Source of the DNA: Pseudolysinimonas_A sp039912695
GTDB taxonomy: Bacteria; Actinomycetota; Actinomycetes; Actinomycetales; Microbacteriaceae
Length of the DNA stretch: 64,000 nucleotides
Direction of reading: 5' to 3'
Assembly (NCBI RefSeq): GCF_039912695.1
Contig: NZ_JBDSPJ010000024.1
Location: 62,001-126,000 of the forward strand
The notes under the pieces were generated by a model, which was not told where the DNA came from, did not search any database, and saw nothing but the letters and a program-made list of their open reading frames with translations. This document shows positions 7,679 to 16,255 of the stretch, piece after piece. The position numbers and the translations under genes are program-made. How positions within the stretch are numbered: the stretch's first letter is position 1; each line of letters starts with the position of its first letter.

Positions 7679-8929
7679 CTACGCGGGCGGCTCCTGCCCT
7701 GGTTTGAGCGAGACGTGCCGCGACACGAAGATGCGCAGGGTGATCGCGCCCCCGTACCCGAGGATGCCGAGCACGAACACCGCGATCGGCAGCGTCGCGA
7801 TCGCGGCGACCGTCGTGACGACGATCGGCAGCAGAGCGCCGCCCGCGTCGTTGGTGAACCGCCAGGCGCCGAGGAAGCGCGCGGGATTGCGACGGTCGGC
7901 GAGATCGGCGCCGAGCGTCATCAAGATGCCGGAACCCAGCCCGTTTGCGAGCGCGATGAACAGCGCGATGGCGACGAACCACGCCTGCTTCGCGCCCAGG
8001 TCATGCGTCAGGGCGAGGGCGATCATCCCGGTCGAGATGCCGATTGCGCAGGGCAGGATCGTCCAGAGTCTGCCGAAACGATCCGTGATCCAGCCGCCGA
8101 GGAAGAACAGCGAGAAGTCGACGAACCCGGCGACGCCGAGGATCACGGAAGTGCTGGCTTCGTCGAGTCCGATGCTCGCCGCCCAGACCGGCAGGACGAC
8201 CTGACGTGCTTGGCGGAGGCCGGACAGGATGGCCGCACCGACCCCCAGCGTGAGCAGCACGCGACGCGATGAGGCGAGGGTCGCCCACAGGCTGTTGGCC
8301 TCGGTTCGCACCTCCGTCTGACCGGCGCGCGAGCCGCGCGGAACCCCAAGCACCTCGTCCGGGTCGCGAAGCACCACGAGGAGCAGGCCGGCGATCAGGC
8401 AAAGGGCTCCGAGCAGCCAGAGCACACTGTGTGGGGCGCCCGTCAGCGTGAGCAGCCCGGCGCCCGCGAACGGGCCGATCACCGCACCCAACCGGTCGCT
8501 GCCGCCGAGCGCAGAGAGCGCACGAGCTCGGAATCGCAACGGCACGAAACTTGTCATGAACGCGTGGCGGGCGAGCCCGAAGGCGGCACCGGCGACCCCG
8601 ATCACCAGCATGGCCGCGCCGAGCATGATCGCGTGCGGAGCAAAAACCGCAGCGACAGCCCCGATCATGGCGAGTCCGGCGGCAGCGATCATCGCCGTGC
8701 GCTCCCCGATACGCGCGATGATCGCCCCGCTCGGGATGTCGCCGATGAGTTGCCCGACCACCAACATGGAGGCGATGAGCGCGGCACCTCTGAGGTCGGT
8801 ACCAAGCCGTTGGGCGAGCGCAGGAATTACCGGAATGACCGCGTACTGCCCGATTGAGAACACCAGGTTCGGCAGGAAAACGGCCCCGGCGACGGAACGC
8901 CACCGGAAGGCGCGGTCGGCGGTGCTCAT
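7679..8929 (-). CDS. Major facilitator superfamily transporter
   Basis: 416 residues with twelve hydrophobic helices. The loop between helices 2 and 3 carries GDIPSGAIIARIGERTAM, the MFS motif-A region, and ITDRFGRLWTIL is its second-half copy. The substrate is unknown; the drug-efflux type is likely from size and layout. The ATG at 8929 is 33 bp from the divergent prfB start. A TAACGT box eight bases upstream of the ATG is a candidate -10 element. Convergent with the Tad-like genes. Confidence 0.85.
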   Translation of the reverse strand: MSTADRAFRWRSVAGAVFLPNLVFSIGQYAVIPVIPALAQRLGTDLRGAALIASMLVVGQLIGDIPSGAIIARIGERTAMIAAAGLAMIGAVAAVFAPHAIMLGAAMLVIGVAGAAFGLARHAFMTSFVPLRFRARALSALGGSDRLGAVIGPFAGAGLLTLTGAPHSVLWLLGALCLIAGLLLVVLRDPDEVLGVPRGSRAGQTEVRTEANSLWATLASSRRVLLTLGVGAAILSGLRQARQVVLPVWAASIGLDEASTSVILGVAGFVDFSLFFLGGWITDRFGRLWTILPCAIGISTGMIALALTHDLGAKQAWFVAIALFIALANGLGSGILMTLGADLADRRNPARFLGAWRFTNDAGGALLPIVVTTVAAIATLPIAVFVLGILGYGGAITLRIFVSRHVSLKPGQEPPA

Positions 8930-8947
8930 CGCTTCTCACGTTACGCC

Positions 8948-8953
8948 TAGGCT
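8948..8953 (+). promoter_or_regulatory. -10 box (TAGGCT) of prfB
   Basis: TAGGCT lies nine bases before the ATG at 8963, giving a leader of about three bases at most. It sits in the 33-bp divergent gap shared with the MFS gene, within a CCTAGG palindrome. Confidence 0.5.
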
Positions 8954-8962
8954 GGAAGCGCC

Positions 8963-10072
8963 ATGATCGACCTCGACCTGGGCGTGGAGATCGCCGCCCT
9001 GCGCAGCACTTTCGACGACATCCGCAGCGTCCTGGGGGTCGACAGGTTCGAGGCCGAGATCGCCGAACTGAGCGAGAAGGCTGGCGTTCCCGACCTGTGG
9101 GATGACCCCGAGGCCGCCCAAAAGGTCACCAGCGCCCTGAGTCATCGGCAGGCTGAACTCGCCAAGATCACCGGCATCCAGAGTCGGCTCGACGACCTCG
9201 AGGTACTCGCGCAACTCGCGATTGAGGGCGACGACGAGGCCGCCGCGCAGGAGGCCCGCGACGAGCTGGTCGGCCTGCAGAAGACCCTCGGCGAACTCGA
9301 AGTGCAGACCCTCCTCGACGGCGAGTACGACGACCGGGGAGCCGTCGTCACGATCCGTTCTGGAGCGGGCGGCGACGACGCCACCGACTTCGCCGAAATG
9401 CTGATGCGCATGTACCTGCGTTGGGCCGAGCGGCACAAGTATCCGGTGAAGGTTCTCGACACCTCGTTTGCCGAAGGCGCGGGCATCAAGTCGGCGACCT
9501 TCGAGATTGATGCGCCCTACGTCTTTGGAACCCTGAGTGTCGAGGCCGGCACGCACCGGCTCGCCCGGATCAGTCCGTTTGGCTCGGCCGACAAACGCCA
9601 GACCAGTTTCGCGGCCGTCGAAGTCATCCCGGTGATGGAAGAGGCGAAAGAGGTCGAGGTGCCGGAAGGAGACATCCGCATCGACGTCTTCCGTTCCTCG
9701 GGGCCCGGTGGCCAGAGCGTTAACACGACCGACTCGGCCGTGCGCATCACCCACCTCCCCACCGGCATTGTCGTGTCGATGCAGAACGAGAAGTCGCAGA
9801 TTCAGAACCGCGCGGTCGCGATGCGCGTGCTGCAGACCCGCCTGATGCTGCTGCAGCGCGAAGAGGAAGCCGCGAAGAAGAAGGAACTCGCCGGCACGAT
9901 CACCGCATCCTGGGGTGACCAGATGCGGTCATATTTTCTCTACGGTCAGCAGCTCGTCAAAGACCTCCGCACCGGCTACGAGGTCGGCAACCCGGCCTCA
10001 GTTTTCGACGGCGACCTCGACGGCTTGATCGCCGCGGGCATCCGGTGGCGCAAGTCCAAAGTCGAGGACTAG
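8963..10072 (+). CDS. prfB: Peptide chain release factor 2
   Basis: 369 residues, the usual RF2 length. It terminates translation at UGA and UAA. The SPF tripeptide (ARISPFGSADKRQTSF) that reads the stop codon and the GGQ loop (SSGPGGQSVNTTDSAVR) that triggers peptidyl-tRNA hydrolysis are both present. The N-terminal helical domain is complete. The reading frame is continuous from ATG, so there is no programmed +1 frameshift as in enterobacterial prfB. prfB typically precedes ftsE-ftsX-smpB in actinobacteria; here two membrane-protein genes lie between. Confidence 0.97.
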   Translation: MIDLDLGVEIAALRSTFDDIRSVLGVDRFEAEIAELSEKAGVPDLWDDPEAAQKVTSALSHRQAELAKITGIQSRLDDLEVLAQLAIEGDDEAAAQEARDELVGLQKTLGELEVQTLLDGEYDDRGAVVTIRSGAGGDDATDFAEMLMRMYLRWAERHKYPVKVLDTSFAEGAGIKSATFEIDAPYVFGTLSVEAGTHRLARISPFGSADKRQTSFAAVEVIPVMEEAKEVEVPEGDIRIDVFRSSGPGGQSVNTTDSAVRITHLPTGIVVSMQNEKSQIQNRAVAMRVLQTRLMLLQREEEAAKKKELAGTITASWGDQMRSYFLYGQQLVKDLRTGYEVGNPASVFDGDLDGLIAAGIRWRKSKVED

Positions 10073-11253
10073 CCCTGCTCTCCCGTCGGGTCGCCTTCGT
10101 CGCCTTTGCCGCCACCCTCGTTGCGCTTTATCTCGGGTCGGGCGCGCCGACACCGTTCCTGTTGCAGTGGCAATCGGAGTGGGGCTTCCCCGACTCATTG
10201 CTCACCGTCGCGTTCGCCGCGTACGCATTTGCGTTCCTGGTTGCGCTCCTGGTGGGCGGGTCCCTCTCCGACCACCTGGGACGCAAGCCGGTCATCATCA
10301 CCCTGCTCGCGGTCAGCCTGATCCCGATCGCGATGTTCGCCTTCGGTCCGAGCGTCGAATGGATCATCGCCGGACGCACCCTCGCCGGACTCACCACCGG
10401 CGCCGTCACCGCCGCGTACACGGCGGCGCTCGTCGAACTCGCGACTCCGGGATCCCGCACCGGCCCGCTGATCGCGGCGGCCGCTCCGGTCGGCGGCCTC
10501 GGCCTCGGCGCTCTGCTGGGCGGGGTCGCAATCGAACTCTGGCATCAGGATGCCGACGTCATCCTGTTTTCGGCGATCGGGGTCGCGCTGCTGATCGGGA
10601 TCGTGCTCACCGTCGTCGCACCTGAGACCACAACCCGTGTTCCGGGTGCGCTCCGCTCGCTCGTGCCCCAGGTTTTGGTGCCGCGTCCGGCGCGACCGTT
10701 CTTCGCGAGAATGCTGCCGATCCTGATCGCCGCCTGGGCAACGGGGTCGCTCTTTCTCGGACTCGCGCCCACGATCGTGCACGAGCTGCTCGGCATCCAG
10801 AGTGGTCTCGTCAACGGGGCGACAGCATCCATCCACGCTTTCGGGGTCTGCATCGGAAGTGTGGCCTTCGGCAGGCTGGCGGTGCCCACAGCTCTGCGCC
10901 TCGGTGGCCTCGGCCTGGCGGTTGGGGTGAGTCTCGTCGTTGTGGGCGTCGCGACCGGGCAGATTACCTTCGTGGTGATCGGCGGGGTCATCGAGGGCCT
11001 CTCGTTCGGCGCGGCGTTCGGCGGGATCTTCCGCGGGCTCGCCCCACTCGCTCCCGACCACGAACGGGCCGGCACCTTCGCCTCGGTCTACGTCGTCGCC
11101 TACATCTCGCTGGGCGTACCTGCCGTGATCGCCGGGCAGCTGATTGCCCCTTTGGGGCTGCTGCCGGTCATCCTGGGCTGGGGGCTCCTCATCGTGCTGC
11201 TCGCGGCGGCGGGCGTCGTCATCCAGCTCCGGCGCCCTCGGGCTCTAGCCTGA
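10045..11253 (+). CDS. Major facilitator superfamily transporter
   Basis: 402 residues, twelve predicted helices. GGSLSDHLGRKPVIIT is motif A; RTLAGLTTGAVTAAYTAALVELATP resembles the motif B and C region. The only plausible start is GTG 10045, inside the 3' end of prfB (28-base overlap), implying translation coupled to prfB. Substrate unknown. It is unusual between prfB and ftsE and is probably a lineage-specific insertion. Confidence 0.85.
   Translation: MAQVQSRGLALLSRRVAFVAFAATLVALYLGSGAPTPFLLQWQSEWGFPDSLLTVAFAAYAFAFLVALLVGGSLSDHLGRKPVIITLLAVSLIPIAMFAFGPSVEWIIAGRTLAGLTTGAVTAAYTAALVELATPGSRTGPLIAAAAPVGGLGLGALLGGVAIELWHQDADVILFSAIGVALLIGIVLTVVAPETTTRVPGALRSLVPQVLVPRPARPFFARMLPILIAAWATGSLFLGLAPTIVHELLGIQSGLVNGATASIHAFGVCIGSVAFGRLAVPTALRLGGLGLAVGVSLVVVGVATGQITFVVIGGVIEGLSFGAAFGGIFRGLAPLAPDHERAGTFASVYVVAYISLGVPAVIAGQLIAPLGLLPVILGWGLLIVLLAAAGVVIQLRRPRALA
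11246..11251 (+). promoter_or_regulatory. -10 box (TAGCCT) of the ltrA-like gene, leaderless type
   Basis: TAGCCT ends six bases before GTG 11258 and overlaps the stop codon of the upstream MFS gene. Confidence 0.5.
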
Positions 11254-11257
11254 TCCC

Positions 11258-12511
11258 GTGACCGATCCACGACCGGCGACCCGCCGGCAGCACCGGCTCC
11301 GGAAGATGGCCGGTCGCGACCCGAGTGAGCATGGTCGTGCCGCGACCCCGCTCGAGCTGCTGTTCGATCTGACCTTTGTTGTTGCGTTCGCGCAGGCGAG
11401 CGACCAGCTCTCGCACCTCGTCGCGAAAGGTCACGTCGGATCGGCGCTCGCCGCGTTCGCGTTCGTGATCTTCGCCGTGACCTGGGCGTGGATCAACTTC
11501 TCGTGGTTCGCGTCGGCGTTCGACACGGATGACTGGTTCTTCCGGGTGACGACCATGGTGCAGATGGTCGGTGTCATCGTGCTCGCGCTCGGCATCCCGC
11601 CGGTGTTCGCGTCGATCGACGCGGGTGCCCCGCCCGATAACACAGTGCTGGTCGCGGGCTACATCGTGATGCGCGTCGCGATGCTCGCCCAGTGGACCCG
11701 GGTTGCCGTGCAGGATCCGGAACATCGCCGGGTGGCCCTGGGCTACGTCACGACGATCGGCATCGCGCAGCTGGGATGGACGGCACTCGCCATTTTCGAC
11801 GTGCCGAACGAGTTTCTCGTGATCGGCTTCGTGGTGCTCTACGCGATCGAGTTGAGTGGCCCGATTCTCGCCGAGCGCCGAGGCGGCGGAACGCCCTGGC
11901 ACCCTCACCACATCGCCGAGCGGTACGGGTTGCTCGTGATCATCGCACTGGGGGAGGGGATTCTCGGCACGATCGCCACGGTCTCAGCTCTCGTGGGGCG
12001 CGTCGGTTGGAGTGTCGAAACCGTGTTCGTCGTGATAGCGGGAGTCGGCATCACGTTCGGCGCCTGGTGGAACTACTTCATCGTGCCCTCCGGTGACTTC
12101 CTCGCCCGCCACCCCCGTCGCGCCTGGGGGTGGGGCTACGGGCACATCGTGATCTTCGGCTCGATCGTTGCGATGGGTGCCGGGCTCCACGTCGCTGCCT
12201 ACGTCGTCGAGGGCGAGGCGACGATCGGCGTCGTCGGCGCGGTGCTCGCCTCGGCGATCCCCGTACTGATCTTCACGATCGCCTACTTCGCCTTGTATTC
12301 CTTTCTCGTGCGGGCCATCGACCCGTTCCACGTACTCCTGTTCGTCGGCACGGTGGCGGTGCTCGCGCTCGCTGTCGCGCTCGCTGCGGCGGGATGGACG
12401 ATGGGAACCTGCCTGGTCGTTCTGATGGCGGCCCCGGTCGTCACGATTGTCGGCTTTGAGGCCGTGGGACACCGTCACATGGCGGCTGCGGTCGAAGCTC
12501 TGACGCGCTGA
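11258..12511 (+). CDS. Low-temperature-requirement A (LtrA) family membrane protein
   Basis: 417 residues. The N-terminal PLELLFDLTFVVAFAQASDQL motif and about ten hydrophobic helices identify the LtrA family. Other marks are WAWINFSWFASAFDTDDW and HHIAERYGLLVIIALGEGIL. The founding Listeria gene was linked to growth at low temperature, but no transport or enzyme activity is established. The start is GTG 11258 with a -10-like box six bases upstream. Confidence 0.85.
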   Translation: MTDPRPATRRQHRLRKMAGRDPSEHGRAATPLELLFDLTFVVAFAQASDQLSHLVAKGHVGSALAAFAFVIFAVTWAWINFSWFASAFDTDDWFFRVTTMVQMVGVIVLALGIPPVFASIDAGAPPDNTVLVAGYIVMRVAMLAQWTRVAVQDPEHRRVALGYVTTIGIAQLGWTALAIFDVPNEFLVIGFVVLYAIELSGPILAERRGGGTPWHPHHIAERYGLLVIIALGEGILGTIATVSALVGRVGWSVETVFVVIAGVGITFGAWWNYFIVPSGDFLARHPRRAWGWGYGHIVIFGSIVAMGAGLHVAAYVVEGEATIGVVGAVLASAIPVLIFTIAYFALYSFLVRAIDPFHVLLFVGTVAVLALAVALAAAGWTMGTCLVVLMAAPVVTIVGFEAVGHRHMAAAVEALTR

Positions 12512-12558
12512 GTGTCGCGCCCCGCTGTGTCGTAACGGACTTGGCGGCGAGCCCGACT

Positions 12559-12564
12559 TAGCCT
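12559..12564 (+). promoter_or_regulatory. -10 box (TAGCCT) of ftsE
   Basis: TAGCCT lies ten bases before ATG 12575, giving a leader of only a few bases. Confidence 0.45.
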
Positions 12565-12574
12565 GGACCTCGAC

Positions 12575-13594
12575 ATGATCAGGTTTGACGGCGTCACCAA
12601 GACCTACCCCGGCACCTCGAGGCCCGCGCTGAACAGCGTGAACCTCGAGGTACTCAAGGGTGAATTCGTGTTCCTGGTCGGCGCTTCGGGATCGGGCAAA
12701 TCGTCGTTCCTGCGCCTCGTGCTCAAAGAAGACCAGCCGACCAAGGGCGCGATCCATGTGCTCGGTCAAGACCTGGGGTCGCTCTCCAGCGGCAAGGTGC
12801 CGTACTTTCGGCGCAGCCTCGGTGTCGTCTTCCAGGACTTCCGGCTGCTGCCGAACAAGACCGTGTTCGACAACGTGGCGTTCTCGTTGCAGGTGATCGG
12901 CAAAAGCAAGGGCTTCATTCAGGAGGCCGTGCCGGACGTGCTCAAGATGGTCGGACTAGGCGGCAAGCAGGGTCGATACCCTCACGAGCTCTCCGGTGGT
13001 GAGCAACAGCGTGTCGCGATCGCCCGAGCGATTGTGAACAAGCCCGCGATTCTGCTGGCCGATGAGCCGACGGGAAACCTCGACCCCGCGACGAGTGCCG
13101 GCATCATGACTCTGCTCGCGTCCATCAACGCCGGCGGCACGACCGTGCTGATGGCCACCCACGACGCCGGCATCGTCGATCAGATGAAGCGTCGCGTCAT
13201 CGAGCTGATCAGCGGGCAGATCGTGCGCGACGAACGCCAGGGTGGGTACACGACCACCATCCCGGTGCAGACCCAGCGCGCGAACAACCCCGACAGCAAC
13301 ATGGTGGATGCGGCTGCCGCCGTGCCCACCCCGTCCCCGACGCCGACCCCCAACCCGGCTCCTGCGACTGCGCCCATTCCGGTCACTCAAGAGGCGGCTG
13401 TGACTGCACCGACGGAGGCCGAAACGGATGCCGAGACCGACGTAACGGATGTCGACGAGGCGGCCCCGGCATCCATTCCGATCGTGGCACGTAACGAGAA
13501 GGAACCTGTCAGCACGTCCCCAGGCCCGGTTATCCCAGAACCCGGATCCGGTCCGCCGCCCGGGTTCCAATGGCCGAGGGCGCCCGGCTCATGA
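12575..13594 (+). CDS. ftsE: Cell-division ABC ATPase FtsE with long C-terminal extension
   Basis: 339 residues. Residues 1-229 form a standard FtsE ATPase: Walker A GASGSGKS, Q-loop VVFQDFRLLPNKTVFDNV, signature LSGGEQQR, Walker B ILLADEPTGNLD, H-loop MATHD. FtsE pairs with FtsX at the septum to control peptidoglycan hydrolases. About 110 extra residues follow, rich in Pro, Thr, Ala and acids (TPSPTPTPNPAPATAPIP and later), ending in PPGFQWPRAPGS; this is longer than the usual FtsE. Similar tails are known in this actinobacterial family. It overlaps ftsX by four bases. Confidence 0.95.
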   Translation: MIRFDGVTKTYPGTSRPALNSVNLEVLKGEFVFLVGASGSGKSSFLRLVLKEDQPTKGAIHVLGQDLGSLSSGKVPYFRRSLGVVFQDFRLLPNKTVFDNVAFSLQVIGKSKGFIQEAVPDVLKMVGLGGKQGRYPHELSGGEQQRVAIARAIVNKPAILLADEPTGNLDPATSAGIMTLLASINAGGTTVLMATHDAGIVDQMKRRVIELISGQIVRDERQGGYTTTIPVQTQRANNPDSNMVDAAAAVPTPSPTPTPNPAPATAPIPVTQEAAVTAPTEAETDAETDVTDVDEAAPASIPIVARNEKEPVSTSPGPVIPEPGSGPPPGFQWPRAPGS

Positions 13595-14505
13595 GGTTCG
13601 GGCTCATTCTGAGCGAAGTCGGGCAAGGGTTCAGAAGGAACCTGTCGATGGTGGTATCCGTCGTGCTGGTGACCTTCATCTCGCTGACCTTTGTGGGCTC
13701 GGCGATCATGCTTCAGTTTCAGATCGGCCAGATGAAGGGTTACTGGTACGACCGCGCGCAGGTCGCCGTGTACCTGTGCACCGACATCTCACCGACTCCG
13801 AACTGCAACGGGTCGGAAGCCACCCAGTCGCAGATCGATGCGGTCAAACAGAAACTCGGCAGCGGCGATCTTGCTCAGTACATCAAGCAGGTGACCTTCG
13901 AGACGCGTGAGCAGGCGTACCAGAATGTTCTCTCACAGTTCGGTGATACCCCGCTCGCACAACTCGTAACGCCCGATATTTTGCCCGAAGCGTTCCGCAT
14001 CAACCTCGTCGATCCCGACCAGGCGGAGATCATCATCGATCAGATGACGGGGCAGCCGGGCGTCGATGAGGTCAAAGATCAACGCGCGTTCCTCGAGCCG
14101 ATCTTCGCGGTCATCAACGCCATCAGCCTTTCGGCAGTCGGCATCGCCGGGCTCATGCTCGTCGCGGCGGCGCTCCTCATCTCGACCACCATCCGTCTGT
14201 CGGCCTTCTCGCGGCGCCGGGAGATCTCGATCATGCGACTGGTCGGTGCCTCCAACCGGTTCATTCAGACACCGTTCATTCTTGAAGGGGTGCTCGCGGC
14301 GCTGATCGGTGCCGCTCTCGCCGGCGTTGCGGTCGTGGTGCTCGTGCAGTTCTTCGTGCGCGGATACCTGGTTCGAGCTCTGCCTTCGATCGGGTTCGTC
14401 GGGATCGGCGATGCCCTGCTGGTCGTCCCCATGCTTCTCGGAATCGGCGCGCTGCTCGCGGCCCTCTCGGCATCCGTCGCCATCCGTCGGTACCTCAAAG
14501 CCTGA
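13591..14505 (+). CDS. ftsX: Cell-division protein FtsX
   Basis: 304 residues from ATG 13591 in an ATGA overlap with ftsE; an in-frame ATG at 13570 is further upstream but less likely. Topology is that of FtsX: helix 1 near MVVSVVLVTFISLTFVGSA, a large extracellular loop (about residues 45-165) with a Cys pair, then three helices including SAFSRRREISIMRLVGASNRF, the cytoplasmic segment that contacts FtsE. It transmits ATP hydrolysis by FtsE to cell-wall hydrolases outside. Confidence 0.95.
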   Translation: MRFGLILSEVGQGFRRNLSMVVSVVLVTFISLTFVGSAIMLQFQIGQMKGYWYDRAQVAVYLCTDISPTPNCNGSEATQSQIDAVKQKLGSGDLAQYIKQVTFETREQAYQNVLSQFGDTPLAQLVTPDILPEAFRINLVDPDQAEIIIDQMTGQPGVDEVKDQRAFLEPIFAVINAISLSAVGIAGLMLVAAALLISTTIRLSAFSRRREISIMRLVGASNRFIQTPFILEGVLAALIGAALAGVAVVVLVQFFVRGYLVRALPSIGFVGIGDALLVVPMLLGIGALLAALSASVAIRRYLKA

Positions 14506-14578
14506 CCTTCGGCTTAGACTGGGCGGCTGCTCAGCACGCGCTTTTAATATCCGCGCACGAACGAAGGAGGTGAGCACC

Positions 14579-15055
14579 ATGCCCAAAGAGAAGGGCTCGA
14601 AAGTTGTCGCGACGAACCGCAAGGCACGTCACGACTACACGATTGAGGACACCTATGAAGCCGGCCTCGTGCTCACCGGCACCGAGGTGAAGTCGTTGCG
14701 CGAGGGACGCGCCTCGCTCGTCGACGGCTACGCCTTCATCGACGGCAACGAGGCGTGGCTGGATGCCGTGCACATTCCGCAATGGGGATCTGGCTCGTGG
14801 ACGAACCACGCCACCCGCCGCAAGCGCAAACTGCTGCTGCACAAGGCGCAGATCATCAAGATGTCGCAGAAGACCAAAGAGGGCGGCTACACCCTCATTC
14901 CGCTGTCGATCTACTTCTCGGAAGGCAAGGCGAAGGTCGAAATCGCGGTCGCCAAGGGCAAGCGCGAGTACGACAAGCGCCAAGCGCTGCGGGAGCGGCA
15001 AGACAAACGCGAGTCCGATCGTGCGATGTCGACGCGGAGTGTTCGAGGCGAGTAG
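14579..15055 (+). CDS. smpB: SsrA-binding protein SmpB
   Basis: 158 residues, normal length. It binds tmRNA and takes it to stalled ribosomes. Family marks are NRKARHDYTIEDTYEAGLVLTGTEVKSLR, VDGYAFI, and the basic C-terminal tail GKREYDKRQALRERQDKRE that occupies the mRNA channel. The ATG at 14579 has a strong AAGGAGGTG ribosome site. Its RNA partner ssrA lies 5.3 kb downstream at 20330. Confidence 0.97.
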   Translation: MPKEKGSKVVATNRKARHDYTIEDTYEAGLVLTGTEVKSLREGRASLVDGYAFIDGNEAWLDAVHIPQWGSGSWTNHATRRKRKLLLHKAQIIKMSQKTKEGGYTLIPLSIYFSEGKAKVEIAVAKGKREYDKRQALRERQDKRESDRAMSTRSVRGE

Positions 15056-15061
15056 ACCGCG

Positions 15062-15589
15062 CTAGGGCATCTGCCGGTAGAGGTCAGTCGTGAGGTCGCT
15101 GCGATCACGTGAGGCGATCGCGCAGCGCGCACTGGTGTGACCCGCGGCGTATTCTCCAGGCGTTGGCACGTCGATCGCGTACGCGACGTAGTCGTTGGTG
15201 TGCAGGTGCTCCATCAGGAACAACCGGTACTCGAGAAAGTGCTCACACACCGAATCGCCGAAGGCGTCGAGCGCCGACCCTTCGGATGCGTAGACGGTGT
15301 CGGGAAGGTCGAGGTCGGCGGTCGCGAAGAGCTGTTGAGGGTGGGCGGTTGTGCATGGCACCACGGTGTACTCCGCGAGGTCGACTCCGTTTTCGGCGAG
15401 GCATGACCCGTCGCGCAGATCGCCGACAGCCGTCACGCCGAGCGGGATGTTGGGCACTTTGCTCAGGATGCGGAACCCGACGATCCCGACGAGTGCCACC
15501 ACGACGACGACCGCCGCAATCAGCCCGATCCGGCCCCAGCGCGGCAGCCGTGACCACGCACTCTTTCGGGGCTCGACGGCGTCGCTCAC
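15062..15589 (-). CDS. Septum-formation-domain membrane protein
   Basis: 175 residues with a cytoplasmic N-terminus (EPRKSAWSRLPRWGR), one transmembrane helix (about 20-45), then an outer domain carrying GDLRDGSCLAENG, VVPCTTAHPQQLFA and SARCAIASRD. These Cys-flanked motifs are typical of the Septum_form (DUF4190-associated) family in actinobacteria; the molecular role is unknown. The start is GTG 15589, with a TACCGT -10 box exactly six bases upstream. Confidence 0.7.
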   Translation of the reverse strand: MSDAVEPRKSAWSRLPRWGRIGLIAAVVVVVALVGIVGFRILSKVPNIPLGVTAVGDLRDGSCLAENGVDLAEYTVVPCTTAHPQQLFATADLDLPDTVYASEGSALDAFGDSVCEHFLEYRLFLMEHLHTNDYVAYAIDVPTPGEYAAGHTSARCAIASRDRSDLTTDLYRQMP

Positions 15590-15594
15590 AGCGA

Positions 15595-15601
15595 TACGGT
15601 A
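15595..15601. promoter_or_regulatory. Overlapping bidirectional -10 boxes between divergent leaderless genes
   Basis: TACGGT (15595-15600, plus) lies seven bases before GTG 15608. TACCGT (15596-15601 read on minus) lies six bases before GTG 15589. Both are parts of a 13-bp near-palindrome, CGATACGGTATCG (15592-15604). The whole intergenic gap is 18 bp. Confidence 0.55.
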
Positions 15602-15607
15602 TCGGAT

Positions 15608-16255
15608 GTGCAGACCCGTCCCGTCGGCCGCGGCCTCGAGATCGCAACGGCGATCGCGCTCGGGGTTGTCACGCTCGTAACGGCCCTCGGGGTACTGCAG
15701 TCCGCAGCCTGGACGTCACAGGCCACCCGGCTCGCCGAAGACTCGTCGGATGCACGCGACCAGTCGGTCACCAACGGGGTGCTCTCTCAGGTGAGCCAGC
15801 GATCCGACTACGGGGCAACCCTTGAGGCGCAACGTCTCACCCTTCTGCAGAACGATGCGATCGCGGCCGACGACTACTCGACGGCGCTGTCTCTTGAGCT
15901 CAGCATCCAGACCGCACTCACGGCGGCCTACGAGCTGCCCGACGGATCGTTCGACGCCTGGCGGGATGCCGGCTTCCCGGCCGACGCGAATCCTGCCCAG
16001 TCTGCCGACTACCTGGTTATCGGCCAAGGCGAAGCCGATGCCTTGCTGCTCACCTCCCAACGGCTCGGCGCCCTGAGCACGCAATTCACCGGTCGATCCG
16101 CAATTTTCGGGCAAGCGACCCTCGTCTACGCGCTCGCGCTGTTCCTCTTCGGCGTCGCGGGCATCAACCGCCTCCGCGTCGCACGGGTCGTCACTCTCGT
16201 GCTGGGCACTGTCGTCTTTGTCTTCGGACTGTTCCTGGCCTCGACGGCGTACTGA
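15608..16255 (+). CDS. Unrecognised membrane protein, first of a tandem paralogous pair
   Basis: 215 residues. One N-terminal helix (LEIATAIALGVVTLVTALGVL), an outer segment of about 120 residues rich in Gln/Ser/Asp, and two C-terminal helices (about 158-178 and 186-212). The neighbour at 16255 has the same layout and a matching start (RGxLEIAxAIxLGxxxxxTAxxxFQ), so the two arose by duplication. The family is not recognised; a DUF4337-like resemblance is possible. Stop and next start overlap (TGATG). Confidence 0.65.
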   Translation: MQTRPVGRGLEIATAIALGVVTLVTALGVLQSAAWTSQATRLAEDSSDARDQSVTNGVLSQVSQRSDYGATLEAQRLTLLQNDAIAADDYSTALSLELSIQTALTAAYELPDGSFDAWRDAGFPADANPAQSADYLVIGQGEADALLLTSQRLGALSTQFTGRSAIFGQATLVYALALFLFGVAGINRLRVARVVTLVLGTVVFVFGLFLASTAY

